From positions 5,022 to 69,021 of the forward strand of contig DYKH01000008.1 in assembly GCA_020722685.1 (NCBI GenBank): DNA of 64,000 bases, given 5' to 3'. The notes under the pieces were generated by a model. That model did no database searches and was not told the DNA's origin. It saw only the letters and a program-made list of their open reading frames with translations. The translations under genes were made by a program, and so were the position numbers. Shown piece by piece: positions 9,671-17,906 of this stretch (the stretch's first letter is position 1; every line of letters starts with the position of its first letter). The DNA is from Caldithrix sp. GTDB taxonomy: Bacteria; KSB1; UBA2214; DYKH01.

Positions 9671-9780
9671 TTGGGTGGTCAAGTGTTGTCAAGGATGGTC
9701 AAGAGCGGTCAGGGATTGTCAAGGATGGTCAAGAAGGGTCAAGAGCAGTCAAGGATGGTCAAGGATCATTAAGGAGTGAT
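9671..9780 (+). repeat. 10-bp-period tandem array, left arm (11 units)
   Basis: Eleven consecutive 10-bp units with consensus AAGGATGGTC. Exact copies occur at 9691, 9721 and 9751; the others differ by a few bases (AAGAGCGGTC, AAGAAGGGTC, AAGTGTTGTC). The array begins 28 bp after the DUF4900 stop. It is matched by the inverted array at 9971-10080. Confidence 0.92.
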
Positions 9781-9970
9781 GCAGAAGGATGGGGTGTCAT
9801 AAAAATCGTCATGAACGGCGTGGGAAGCAAAGCTGAACATTTGGCCCGACTGATCAAGCTTCGTCTTCAACATTCCTCAATCAGCATATCACGTTTTGTC
9901 GAATAGCCAAGCTTCATTTCTTACCGCACCTCGAAATCGAATCCATAGCCTCAGATGTGTGCTTCACCCC

Positions 9971-10080
9971 TTCTAGACTACCCTTGACTACTCTTGACGA
10001 TACTTGACAACTCCTGACCCTTCTTGACCATTCTTGACCATCCTTGACAATTCTTGATTCCTCTTGACCCCTCTTGACCA
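9971..10080 (-). repeat. 10-bp-period tandem array, right arm (11 units)
   Basis: Eleven 10-bp units with consensus TTCTTGACCA, the reverse complement of TGGTCAAGAA, so this array is the inverted partner of 9671-9780. TTCTTGACCA repeats exactly at 10021 and 10031. The two arms have the same length and unit number and are offset by exactly 300 bp. Folding as RNA or cruciform would give a stem of about 110 bp with mismatches. Confidence 0.92.
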
Positions 10081-10112
10081 TTCCGGCCAGGCTGGCCGAT
10101 CCGGGTAACGCC

Positions 10113-11753
10113 TCAATAGTTCGCTACCACCAGATCACCCACTTGCAGCGCAGCAGTGACCCTTCCACCGGCAGAGCTGCGCTTGCCGACCGCGAGCGAG
10201 TCATGCCCCTTGAGAATTTTCACTTTTCCAATGGGCTGATAGCTGTTACTGTCGCCGTTTTTGCGCAGGACCGTAAGATTCTCCCCAACCACTTTCGCTA
10301 CTTGAAAATTGCGCTCCCACTCTATCAAGGCCAATTCATTTTGCAGCTTGGTCACGATGCCGCGATGGAACTCCTTGTTGGTGGAAGCAGCGTTATTAGG
10401 TTCCACCGGCTTTGCGGTCGCCATGGGGGCACCTTTCTCAGCCATCTCCATCGCCTTTTCAGCTTCCTTCTGTTGAGGCTTATCCTGAATGGGCGGCACA
10501 GAGACAGAGTTGGCGACCATTGAGCTTTTCTGCATCTGGCCGTTGAGGGAAAATCTTTCACTTTTGAGCGGATGAATTCTTAATCTGGGATTGCCGCTCT
10601 CATTCTCCCGTGACGGATTGGCTTTATTGTCCTCGAAGCGGGCAAAGACTTCCGGCAAGAGCGAGGCTTTCAGGATGATGACCAACTCCTTTTCAACGTC
10701 CTCGTCCCGGGAGTAGCCAAAAATGTAGCGCAAGCCTAAAAACCACCACGGCAAATCCTTTAGAATGGGGATACCTTTACGCAGGGTCGTAGACTCGGTG
10801 GAATACAGTCCGGCGATCAGGGTTTCCTCGCCATCGAATAACTGCACGTGGGAATTCGCTTCCGACTTGTCAATGATGGTACTGACTGCGTCGGGATAGG
10901 CTTGGCTGCGCTCGACGTGCACGGTAAGGAAGATGGCCGAGCGCTTTTTGTCGTCTTGCAGAACGTAGGGCGTGACCACCAGGATAGTGCCGGTGCTGAA
11001 GAAGCGGTCGATGATGTTGCCGGCAAAGTCTCTGGTCTTGATGGAAAAATCCTGGCCGACTTGAATTTTGCCTTCCTTCCCTTCCATGACGGTGATTTGC
11101 GGCTGGGCGATCACCTCGCCGATGTTCATGCTGTCAAAGACGCGCAACAGCGCCTCCACGTCGATTCCATACAGTTTCGAGGGTATCTTGACATGGAGGC
11201 TGAGAAAATCTTCGCTCAATTGCAGCGCGCCTAATTGCTCGGCAGAAATATCAAGGTCGCCATTGTAGAAGGTACTCCAGTCTATGCCGATCTCCCGCAG
11301 GGATTTTCGATTGCCTTCAAAAAAAACCGCCTCGATCTTGACTTCTCTATAGCCCAAACGCAGCTCGGTTCCGTCCGCCATTTTGACTATGGAATCGGCT
11401 CCCAAATCCTCGCTTTGCGCATCCGGAGCGACTACCTGAAAATAGTGTTCCTTTTCACTGTACCACAGGCCGCGACGACTGAGGATGACTTCCAAGGCGC
11501 CTTTCCACGGCATGGCACGAATGTCCACCCCAATAGGGCCGCTTCTTTTCTCCGGATCGTAAATGGGCTTGCCGGCATGGCGAATGGCGTACTCACTCAA
11601 CAAGTCCATGGCAACGGACATATCGAGGTCACTGTTCAGGGAAACCAGCTCGGTTTCCGGAACGTACTCTCGCGGCAGAGTTTCTTGCGAAAGCAGGACC
11701 GTGCTTGCCGCCATCATCAGACCGGCGACCTGAATAAGAATTCTCTTTTTCAT
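10113..11753 (-). CDS. pilQ: Secretin (PilQ/GspD-type) with long C-terminal extension
   Basis: The outer membrane secretin of the pilus-like machine. From the ATG at 11753 it has 546 residues: signal peptide (MKKRILIQVAGLMMAAS), an N0/STN-like domain (about 35-107), then the secretin domain (about 138-368). The latter has IAQPQITVMEGKEGKIQVG, a VTPYVL strand and the GIPILKDLPWWFLGLRYIFG gate and lip region. It is short, with no multiple N1-N3 repeats. Uniquely, about 175 residues follow the secretin core: a Lys/Glu-rich linker and a compact beta domain with a VGENLTVLRKNG segment and a terminal VGDLVV, resembling FlgT-type C-terminal domains. A GTG at 11762 overlaps the upstream stop and would add three residues. 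It is the last gene of the - strand pilus run. Confidence 0.85.
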   Translation of the reverse strand: MKKRILIQVAGLMMAASTVLLSQETLPREYVPETELVSLNSDLDMSVAMDLLSEYAIRHAGKPIYDPEKRSGPIGVDIRAMPWKGALEVILSRRGLWYSEKEHYFQVVAPDAQSEDLGADSIVKMADGTELRLGYREVKIEAVFFEGNRKSLREIGIDWSTFYNGDLDISAEQLGALQLSEDFLSLHVKIPSKLYGIDVEALLRVFDSMNIGEVIAQPQITVMEGKEGKIQVGQDFSIKTRDFAGNIIDRFFSTGTILVVTPYVLQDDKKRSAIFLTVHVERSQAYPDAVSTIIDKSEANSHVQLFDGEETLIAGLYSTESTTLRKGIPILKDLPWWFLGLRYIFGYSRDEDVEKELVIILKASLLPEVFARFEDNKANPSRENESGNPRLRIHPLKSERFSLNGQMQKSSMVANSVSVPPIQDKPQQKEAEKAMEMAEKGAPMATAKPVEPNNAASTNKEFHRGIVTKLQNELALIEWERNFQVAKVVGENLTVLRKNGDSNSYQPIGKVKILKGHDSLAVGKRSSAGGRVTAALQVGDLVVANY

Positions 11754-11758
11754 ACTCT

Positions 11759-12718
11759 TCACTTTTGTTTTTTAGAAGCTACGGTTAGAACCATCGATTC
11801 CCGGCCGGCGCCATTCTCGATTTCAAATACTGCTTGATTGCTCTGCGCGTCAATATCACGCAGGTATCCGCCAGAAACCTTATCGCCTTTGCGAAGCTTG
11901 ATGATTTTGCCCTTTTCATTTTCAATGATGACTGAAAAAGCGGTAATTGCCAGCACTCTGCTGCCGGACGAGACTTCGGGCAATGCAGATTTTCGCGTCG
12001 AGGGGGGCCGCTCCACTGCTGCGTGGTGCCCGGCTGCCGGAATTTTACTGAACCCCGATCGTGGTCTTTGTGCAGCGAATTTCACCCCGTTGCTGCGCAC
12101 CAGCGCCGCCAGTTGTTTAGGAGCCTCGGACTGAACGGCCATTTCGGCAATATTGGGGCCGTCTTTTCGCTCAAAGCCGCATAGAGAAATCGAGTATCTT
12201 GCTTCGGCTCCCGGCAGCTTGTTTTCCTCACTCTCGTTCGGCTCGACCCGGCTTATGCTGAGCGATTTGACGTCGTAATAGACGGGGCCGTTTTCCAGCA
12301 ACCAGAGCAGGCGATAGATGTCAGCAAAACTTCCTTCCCCGCTTAGCTTATACGTTCGGCGCAAAACCTCTGCCAGAGAATCCTCCTTTTCAAAGACCAA
12401 ATTGATGCCCAAAGAGCTATTAGCCCGCTTTGTCTCTCTGAGGATGTAATCGTAGGTTTCACCTGGAGATTCATGGGAAGCAATGGCCCCTTTCTTGCCT
12501 TGGCTGATCTCTTGAAGCCGCGCGTAGTAGTCATTCAAAGTAGCAAGGTCTCTTTCCAATTCCTGCAGCTCGGTCAGCTTTTTGAACTTTTGCAGCTTTT
12601 CTTTCAACAGTCGTTGGTGCACGCTGTCCTGATGTCCATAGAGGTAAAAAAAGCCGGCACCTAACACCAGCGCCCAAAACGCTGCAATGATGATCGTGTT
12701 GCGTACCGCATAAGACAT
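11759..12718 (-). CDS. PilO-PilP-like fused alignment-complex protein
   Basis: A 319-residue bitopic inner membrane protein: one N-terminal transmembrane helix (about 7-27), a coiled coil (about 35-75), and a ferredoxin-like periplasmic domain as in PilO/GspM (about 90-185). A proline-rich linker leads to a C-terminal beta domain (about 245-312). That domain has VLAITAFSVIIENEKGK and a LRKGDKVSGGYLRDID segment, as in PilP/GspC HR domains that contact the secretin. Joining PilO- and PilP-like parts in one chain would replace two subunits of the alignment complex. Its stop lies within 6 bp of the secretin start, so the two are co-translated. The family assignment is from architecture and order. 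Confidence 0.7.
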   Translation of the reverse strand: MSYAVRNTIIIAAFWALVLGAGFFYLYGHQDSVHQRLLKEKLQKFKKLTELQELERDLATLNDYYARLQEISQGKKGAIASHESPGETYDYILRETKRANSSLGINLVFEKEDSLAEVLRRTYKLSGEGSFADIYRLLWLLENGPVYYDVKSLSISRVEPNESEENKLPGAEARYSISLCGFERKDGPNIAEMAVQSEAPKQLAALVRSNGVKFAAQRPRSGFSKIPAAGHHAAVERPPSTRKSALPEVSSGSRVLAITAFSVIIENEKGKIIKLRKGDKVSGGYLRDIDAQSNQAVFEIENGAGRESMVLTVASKKQK

Positions 12719-12810
12719 ATTATACCTGACTATTCAAATAATCCTAACCCGGACAAGCCGGAACCAGAAATAGATAATAGTTCAAACTTAAATTAGCTTT
12801 CGCCTGTCTT

Positions 12811-12898
12811 AACGCAGAGAGCGCCGAGGGCGCAGAGTTACGCAGAAGTGTACTCATGCTATGAAACTTTCCTCTGCGGTCTCAGCGGCCTGTGCGTT
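12811..12898. repeat. Imperfect long inverted repeat within pilus locus
   Basis: AACGCAGAGAGCGCC...GCAGAG (12811-12837) is imperfectly complementary to CTCTGCGGTCTCAGC...GCGTT (12872-12898), about 20 of 27 positions. It is of the dispersed CTCTGCG/CGCAGAG type. It occupies most of the 281-bp gap between the PilMN-like and PilOP-like genes and could fold in the mRNA. Confidence 0.6.
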
Positions 12899-12968
12899 GA
12901 GTTTTTAACATTTGCCAGATTTGCCTAGATGTTTACAATTAAGCTACTAAAACAACCGTCGAGCCTCT

Positions 12969-12999
12969 CTTGTACTCCTGCTCGCGCTCCTGCTCCCCC
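12969..12999 (-). repeat. GAGCAG hexamer repeat directly after PilMN stop
   Basis: On the - strand the sequence immediately following the TAA at 13000 reads as degenerate hexamers (GGAGCA, GGAGCG, CGAGCA, GGAGTA). The same pattern follows the stops of the genes at 41375 and 59478. Confidence 0.6.
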
Positions 13000-14595
13000 T
13001 TACTTACTATTAGCCGTCCCTTGGTTTACCTGGCATTCCATCGTGATTCTAAGCGTGCTGGCATTTTCTTCTTTGGTGTTTAACACGCTAATGACTTTGC
13101 TTTTGCGGATGAAGCGCTCCAACTCAGCCACTTGCTCTCTGCTGGTGATTTCGGCATCTACAACCAAACTGCTGGGAGCGGGCGTTTCCAAACGCACTAA
13201 AGAAAAAGGTCCAGTAGCGTTGAATGCATCGGAAAAGGTTTCCAAAACGGGCGTCCAGCGGGTGGTATTTTGGGTCAAGGAATCGAGCAAAGAGGAGCCC
13301 TTCTCCAAGCTGCTAATCCTCGCGCGAATGCTGTCCACCTGCATTTGCACGGTGGATAGTCGCAATAGCTCCTGATTCATTGAAGCCAGCGATTCTTGCG
13401 CCAGCTTAATCTCCTGTGCCTTCTTGAAGCTTTCAAAGCTCAGAAACAAGGCACAAAGAAAAAGCACCAAAAGCATGGCAAAGCCGTGCCAGGCGATTTT
13501 GTATACTGCCTGCTTGTCATGGATCCGGCGCGGCAAAAAGTTCTGGTTGTAGGGCGGCTCCACCTTGCCATCCAGGAGTTTGAGCGCCAAAACAATAGGC
13601 ACGCCGTAATAAGCAATGCGGCGACCAAACGGCTCCACCTCCGGGGCAACGGTGGCGCGGACGATTTCGAATCTTTGGATGACCAGAGTCGGCAGCTTTT
13701 CGCGGAAAAATTGCTCTGCCTTGGCTTTGTCGATTTCGCCGACCAAGATCATTCTGTGCAATGGTCCGATATTCCCGGAGTCAAACTCGAACAATATTTT
13801 GGAAAAAACCGTATCGCAGACGTTTTTCGATTCGGCGCCCTCATGGATCGTCGGCAAAACAATTTCGATTTCGGAACCGCGCATGAAGAATACTTTGGTA
13901 AAGCTCTTCGCAAAAAGTAAAACTGCCACATGCTCGTTTTCGGCCACACTGTAGCTGACCCGAATCTCATGGGCCAAAGCGAACTCGATGGTATCGATCA
14001 GCTCTATTTTCGGCGGTCGTGATTTGGTAACCCGTATCGATTCCAAGAGCAACGTGGAGAGCACCAGCGGATCATCATGAACCATTCCCAGATAGGTGCC
14101 GTTCTTGCGTCGCAGGTAGCCGACTCGTTGCAGGTCCGGCTCGACGCTGACGTCCTCATTAAATTCCTGCCAGATCGCCCGTCTGATTTTGGGCGGCTTG
14201 GCTTCCGCAATTGCAGGGATATTTTTATACAGCGTGAATGAGTCACACAGATTGAAAGCCAAGCTTGCACCTTTTGGGCACATGCGGTTCAGCAGATCGA
14301 TGATGACGTCGAAATTGGTATTGGCCTCGGAAATCGCGGACGCATCGACCGTCTCTTCAGACTCATTGTTCTTGAAGCCGAACGGGCTTGTGTCCGGCAC
14401 TGACGTCGTCTCGCCATTGCCGTCCCCCGGGGCGCTGCCGACCGCCAGCTTCTCCTGCCCTTCGGCTGGATCCAGCGAGTCGTAAAGATCAAAAGCCTCC
14501 AGCATTTCGATCTGTACTGTCTCGTCTTTTTTGCTGAGCAGTGCAGCTCTTAGTATCGATCCATCGATAAAAATGCCTAAGGCGCTCTTCTTCAT
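13000..14595 (-). CDS. PilM-PilN-like fusion (GspL-like) assembly platform protein
   Basis: A 531-residue protein. The first 350 residues begin SALGIFIDGSILRAALL and form a cytoplasmic actin-like (PilM/GspL) domain with a low-complexity insert near residues 45-85. One transmembrane helix (about 368-390, HGFAMLLVLFLCALFLSF), a coiled coil and a PilN-like ferredoxin-fold periplasmic domain follow. PilM and PilN are normally separate; a single chain of this order is the GspL plan of type II secretion. It would link the ATPase side of the inner membrane to the alignment complex. The start is 9 bp after the PilT stop, so they form one transcription unit. Confidence 0.78.
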   Translation of the reverse strand: MKKSALGIFIDGSILRAALLSKKDETVQIEMLEAFDLYDSLDPAEGQEKLAVGSAPGDGNGETTSVPDTSPFGFKNNESEETVDASAISEANTNFDVIIDLLNRMCPKGASLAFNLCDSFTLYKNIPAIAEAKPPKIRRAIWQEFNEDVSVEPDLQRVGYLRRKNGTYLGMVHDDPLVLSTLLLESIRVTKSRPPKIELIDTIEFALAHEIRVSYSVAENEHVAVLLFAKSFTKVFFMRGSEIEIVLPTIHEGAESKNVCDTVFSKILFEFDSGNIGPLHRMILVGEIDKAKAEQFFREKLPTLVIQRFEIVRATVAPEVEPFGRRIAYYGVPIVLALKLLDGKVEPPYNQNFLPRRIHDKQAVYKIAWHGFAMLLVLFLCALFLSFESFKKAQEIKLAQESLASMNQELLRLSTVQMQVDSIRARISSLEKGSSLLDSLTQNTTRWTPVLETFSDAFNATGPFSLVRLETPAPSSLVVDAEITSREQVAELERFIRKSKVISVLNTKEENASTLRITMECQVNQGTANSK

Positions 14596-14604
14596 TTTGG
14601 TTTC

Positions 14605-15819
14605 CTATACTCTGCTATAAAAAAGCTCTTGGATTCTTGTCTTGTTGTTGGCGTAGTTATAGGCGGATGACTCGGTTATAAGGCGGTTCTTAAATAGCCG
14701 GTACAAGTCCTGCTCCATCGTAATCATGCCTAATTTGCCGCCTTCGCTGATCATTTGGTAGATTTCATGAGTATTCTTGTTGCGAATGGCCGCCTTTACC
14801 GAGGAGGTGACCAACAGGATTTCCTTTGCCAGCACCAGCTTGCCGTCTATGGTTGGCACGAGTTTTTGCGATATGACCACGCGCAGCACGTCCGCCAACC
14901 GATTGCGCACGCGTTCCTGTTCTTCACCCGGGCACTCGGCCACAATACGATCGATGGTCTCGACAGAGGAACTGGTGTGCAAGGTAGAGAACACCTTATG
15001 GCCCGTGTCGGTAATTTCCAGACAAGTCATGATGGTCTCCGGATCGCGCATTTCACCGACGACAATGATATCCGGGTCCTGACGCAGCGCCTGCACAGCC
15101 CCTTCCTTAAAAGAGTTGACATCACGGCCCACTTCCCGGTGCCGGACGATGCACCTTTTGGATTTGTGAATATGCTCAATGGGATCGCCAATGATGACGA
15201 TATGCCCATCGACGCTCTGGTTGTTGGCATCGATAATGCTATCCAAGGTGGTGCTCTTTCCCGAGCCGGTAATGCCGGTGATCAGAATCAGTCCCTGCTT
15301 TTCGTGTGCCAACGAAAGCGGTTGGGCGATGTTTGGGTGTATGCCTAAACTTTGAAACGGATAAATGTCTTCCGCGATGGTGCGGAAATTAAGCGCCAGA
15401 TGGCCGAGGTCGAAATACATGCTGGCGCGCCATCTCAGCAAACTTCCATTGCGCTTGAGGCTATAGGAAAAATCTGTGGCTCTATTCTTGAAGAGTCTTT
15501 CGCGCTGCTTCGGGGAGATCAAAGCTTGGCAAATGACATCGGATTCGTCTAGTGAAAATCGCCCAAGCTCGGGTTTTGGCATTTTCTTGCCGAAAATTCG
15601 CAACCAAATGCTTTCTCTGGCCGTCGTTCCCCCTATTTCCATATCCGAGGCATGCAAATCGCGCATATAGATAAGGAATTTGCCGACGTGCGTTTGCAGT
15701 GCTACTCTCTCGTTTTCTGACAAAGATTCGACGTTTTTGGCAATGATCATTTGCCGGTCGATGCCGTCAACATAGTTCGGAACGTCCTTCAGGACTCTTG
15801 CGGTAATGCTTTGTAGCAC
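14605..15819 (-). CDS. pilT: PilT-type retraction ATPase
   Basis: A 404-residue hexameric secretion ATPase of the PilT/PilU class, expected to drive pilus retraction at the cytoplasmic base. Walker A GITGSGKST is at 182-190, the Walker B region DPDIIVVGEMRD at 248-259 and the His box TGHKVFSTLHT at 272-282. It lacks the N-terminal MshEN domain and the CxxC zinc site of PilB, consistent with a retraction enzyme. It is slightly longer than usual PilT (about 350), with an extended N-terminus. Having it in the same run as PilB argues for a dynamic type IV pilus and not a type II secretion system. Confidence 0.9.
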   Translation of the reverse strand: MLQSITARVLKDVPNYVDGIDRQMIIAKNVESLSENERVALQTHVGKFLIYMRDLHASDMEIGGTTARESIWLRIFGKKMPKPELGRFSLDESDVICQALISPKQRERLFKNRATDFSYSLKRNGSLLRWRASMYFDLGHLALNFRTIAEDIYPFQSLGIHPNIAQPLSLAHEKQGLILITGITGSGKSTTLDSIIDANNQSVDGHIVIIGDPIEHIHKSKRCIVRHREVGRDVNSFKEGAVQALRQDPDIIVVGEMRDPETIMTCLEITDTGHKVFSTLHTSSSVETIDRIVAECPGEEQERVRNRLADVLRVVISQKLVPTIDGKLVLAKEILLVTSSVKAAIRNKNTHEIYQMISEGGKLGMITMEQDLYRLFKNRLITESSAYNYANNKTRIQELFYSRV

Positions 15820-15916
15820 GGCTTTCCCACCAAAGACAATTCATTTAATCATCAGTTTCTTAATCGTCGGAGCGTTCAAAGCTCCGGTAGTCCCGTTATA
15901 AAGTGGGTCGAATGGG

Positions 15917-16894
15917 TCATAGGGCTTCGCTTTTGACCGGCATGTCTTCTGCATAATTCGACCGGTACATGTCGATAATCTTGACATCCGACAAAGGCTC
16001 GCGGTAGCTGGGCAAATACAGTTTTTCGATTTTCGCTAGCGTTGTGCGCATGCGCATGATAGCATTCCAAATCGACTGCAATCGTTCCGAACCGGTCCCA
16101 CTGGTTTCTTGAACCAGTTTTTCCGTATTCAGCGAGACGATGGCCAGAGGGTTGTTGAGCTCGTGTTGAATGGTTCTTGCCATCTGATGGATGGCTGCTT
16201 TCTTTTCCATCTGGACGATTTTTTCGTGCGATTCCAAGATTTGATGATTCTGTTTCATCAACAAATCGTTGAGCTTGATCAGATTGCCATTTTGTTGTCG
16301 TAAGGCTCCCGCCAAAAAAGAGGAGATAAAGTAAACCAGAAAGAACAAACACGAGTAAGAGACCAGAGTGTGTATATTGGCTTCAATGATGGTCGACAAT
16401 TGATCCGGGAAGCCTTTGAAGCCTTTCACCACCAGGTCGCTGTTCAAGACCAGCACAAGAAACAGACCGAAAATACTCGCCATACACGCCCAAAGACCCG
16501 CACGCCTGCCAATGGTGATGCTGGAGGTGAGAATGGGAATCAAGTAACTCCAGATAAGAGGGCTCTTGATTCCGCCGGTCATAAAAATGCCCAGAGAAAA
16601 AATGGAAATATCGAGCAAATTATGGACGATGGGGTATGAGCTGTTATCGCTGAAATTCTCCAGCCAGAAACTGTAAACAATGTTCAGTAAAATTATCCCG
16701 GCCAAAATGAGTACGAAAGCGTGTTGGGAAAAATATTCGCCTTTCATTCCCATTTGTATAATTCCCACGGATAAGAAACTGATGGTGGATAACCAGCGAA
16801 CATAGTTCCACCATTTGAGCATCTCTTTGACACTTTTTTGCTCGATCTGCGTCACCTGAGTGTCCAAAAGACTTTGATTTGCTGCTGCTGCCAT
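15917..16894 (-). CDS. Membrane histidine-kinase-like protein without ATPase domain
   Basis: A 325-residue protein from the ATG at 16894, chosen over 16900 because AAAAGG then has normal spacing. About six transmembrane helices (residues 30-200) form an integral sensor. A coiled linker and a dimerisation/H-box segment follow: IQHELNNPLAIVSLN with His244. The chain ends about 80 residues after that His with no N, G1 or G2 boxes, and the next gene starts only 97 bp downstream, so the catalytic ATPase domain is truly absent. It may be a phosphotransfer or dimerisation partner phosphorylated by another kinase. It is embedded between PilT and a REC-cNMP regulator, implying a role in pilus control. 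Confidence 0.75.
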   Translation of the reverse strand: MAAAANQSLLDTQVTQIEQKSVKEMLKWWNYVRWLSTISFLSVGIIQMGMKGEYFSQHAFVLILAGIILLNIVYSFWLENFSDNSSYPIVHNLLDISIFSLGIFMTGGIKSPLIWSYLIPILTSSITIGRRAGLWACMASIFGLFLVLVLNSDLVVKGFKGFPDQLSTIIEANIHTLVSYSCLFFLVYFISSFLAGALRQQNGNLIKLNDLLMKQNHQILESHEKIVQMEKKAAIHQMARTIQHELNNPLAIVSLNTEKLVQETSGTGSERLQSIWNAIMRMRTTLAKIEKLYLPSYREPLSDVKIIDMYRSNYAEDMPVKSEAL

Positions 16895-16949
16895 GATCAT
16901 CCTATCCTTTTATGATTGAGTATTGAAAGGCAGATATATCTCTTCAAGC

Positions 16950-17870
16950 CTAATTAACGCTGACTTGCTTGTTCAATTCTACCTTTTCCTCGTTACCGTT
17001 GTTGCCGCTCGTCCATTTGCTGTCCCGATTCTTTTGTATCGCTTCCACCAACTCCTCGTAGCAAGTGATGAGCTTGGCGGAAAGGCTGAGTATGATGTTG
17101 GCAGCAAAGCGAGTGAACAGCTTTTTGTCGTGCGTGGAAAAATATTCTTTCATTTTGTCTTTGGAAAGAATCAATAATTCCATGGCCGTGTCCGCTTCCA
17201 GAAACAGGGAAATATTGGCGTCACTGCGCAAAAAGATGGAGGCTTCGCCGACTGCATCGCCGGCGTTCAAGGCACCAACCATGCAATCGCGGTACCAGCA
17301 GCGAGCCTTGCCGGCGCGCAGGAAGGCCAATTCCTCGTTGCAGTTGACGACGAAACCGCCGCCCTTGCCCACCTTTTCCGTTCGTCCCAATCTCATAACT
17401 TCGGCGATGGCGTCCTCCGGAAAGCCGGCCAGCAATTTGGGAATGATCATTTTTAGGATTTCGTCTCCCGGAGTTCTTTGCTCCTTGCTGCCCGAGTATT
17501 CTTTTGCTTTGTTGTCCAGCAGTTTGTTGACCGTGTCGATCAACCGCTTGGACCAAAACGGCTTGGTCATGAACTCGTTCGCTCCGGCTTTGACGGCCTT
17601 GTTGGCGATGTCCACGCTGCCAAAACCGGTGCAGGCAATGATCCGCATATCTTGGGCCATGTTGCGCAGCTTTTCGATGACGTCCAGTCCGTTCAGTCCG
17701 CCAGGCAGCACCAAATCGACCAGCGCCAGATCGTAGGCGTTACGCCCGGCCTCGACCAACGCTTCATCGCCGTCTTTGACCGTGTCCACAATATGACCTT
17801 CGATGCGGAGCATATCTGCCGACAAGTTGCGAATCTCTTGCTCATCATCGACGACTAAGATACGTGCCAT
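16950..17870 (-). CDS. Response regulator with C-terminal cNMP-binding domain
   Basis: A 306-residue protein. Residues 1-118 form a complete receiver: acidic pair Asp8/Asp9, phospho-acceptor Asp52, Thr81 and Lys103. Residues 130-270 form a Crp-type cyclic-nucleotide-binding barrel (SIFLRSDANISLFLEADTAM, then a dimerisation helix). No DNA-binding helix-turn-helix follows; the tail is polar and Asn/Glu-rich. The output is therefore probably a protein contact, possibly with the neighbouring PilB or PilT ATPase. It lies between PilB and the ATPase-less kinase-like gene, with gaps of under 60 bp. Confidence 0.82.
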   Translation of the reverse strand: MARILVVDDEQEIRNLSADMLRIEGHIVDTVKDGDEALVEAGRNAYDLALVDLVLPGGLNGLDVIEKLRNMAQDMRIIACTGFGSVDIANKAVKAGANEFMTKPFWSKRLIDTVNKLLDNKAKEYSGSKEQRTPGDEILKMIIPKLLAGFPEDAIAEVMRLGRTEKVGKGGGFVVNCNEELAFLRAGKARCWYRDCMVGALNAGDAVGEASIFLRSDANISLFLEADTAMELLILSKDKMKEYFSTHDKKLFTRFAANIILSLSAKLITCYEELVEAIQKNRDSKWTSGNNGNEEKVELNKQVSVN

Positions 17871-17906
17871 GTTTTCTCTCCTTAGTTAGTTTTCCAAAAA
17901 GAAGGA

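Larger units (their letters stand above)
9644..10112. other. Convergent intergenic region carrying inverted arrays
   Basis: The 469-bp gap between the 3' ends of the DUF4900 gene and the secretin gene. It consists of two 110-bp arrays and a 190-bp spacer (9781-9970). The spacer has no recognised gene. A reading frame running through 9529-9906 crosses the left array as VKDGQEGS-like repeats but has no start signal of its own. Confidence 0.8.

Noticed and set aside
9529..9906. Small protein with VKDGQEGS repeats
   Set aside because: The frame merely crosses the 10-bp array, overlaps the end of the DUF4900 gene and has no start signals.
9671..10080. CRISPR array
   Set aside because: The units are contiguous 10-bp repeats without unique spacers, and no cas genes are near.
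15876..16352. Frameshifted ATPase domain of the kinase-like gene
   Set aside because: The alternative frame shows no N, G1 or G2 boxes, and only 97 bp separate the stop from the PilT gene.
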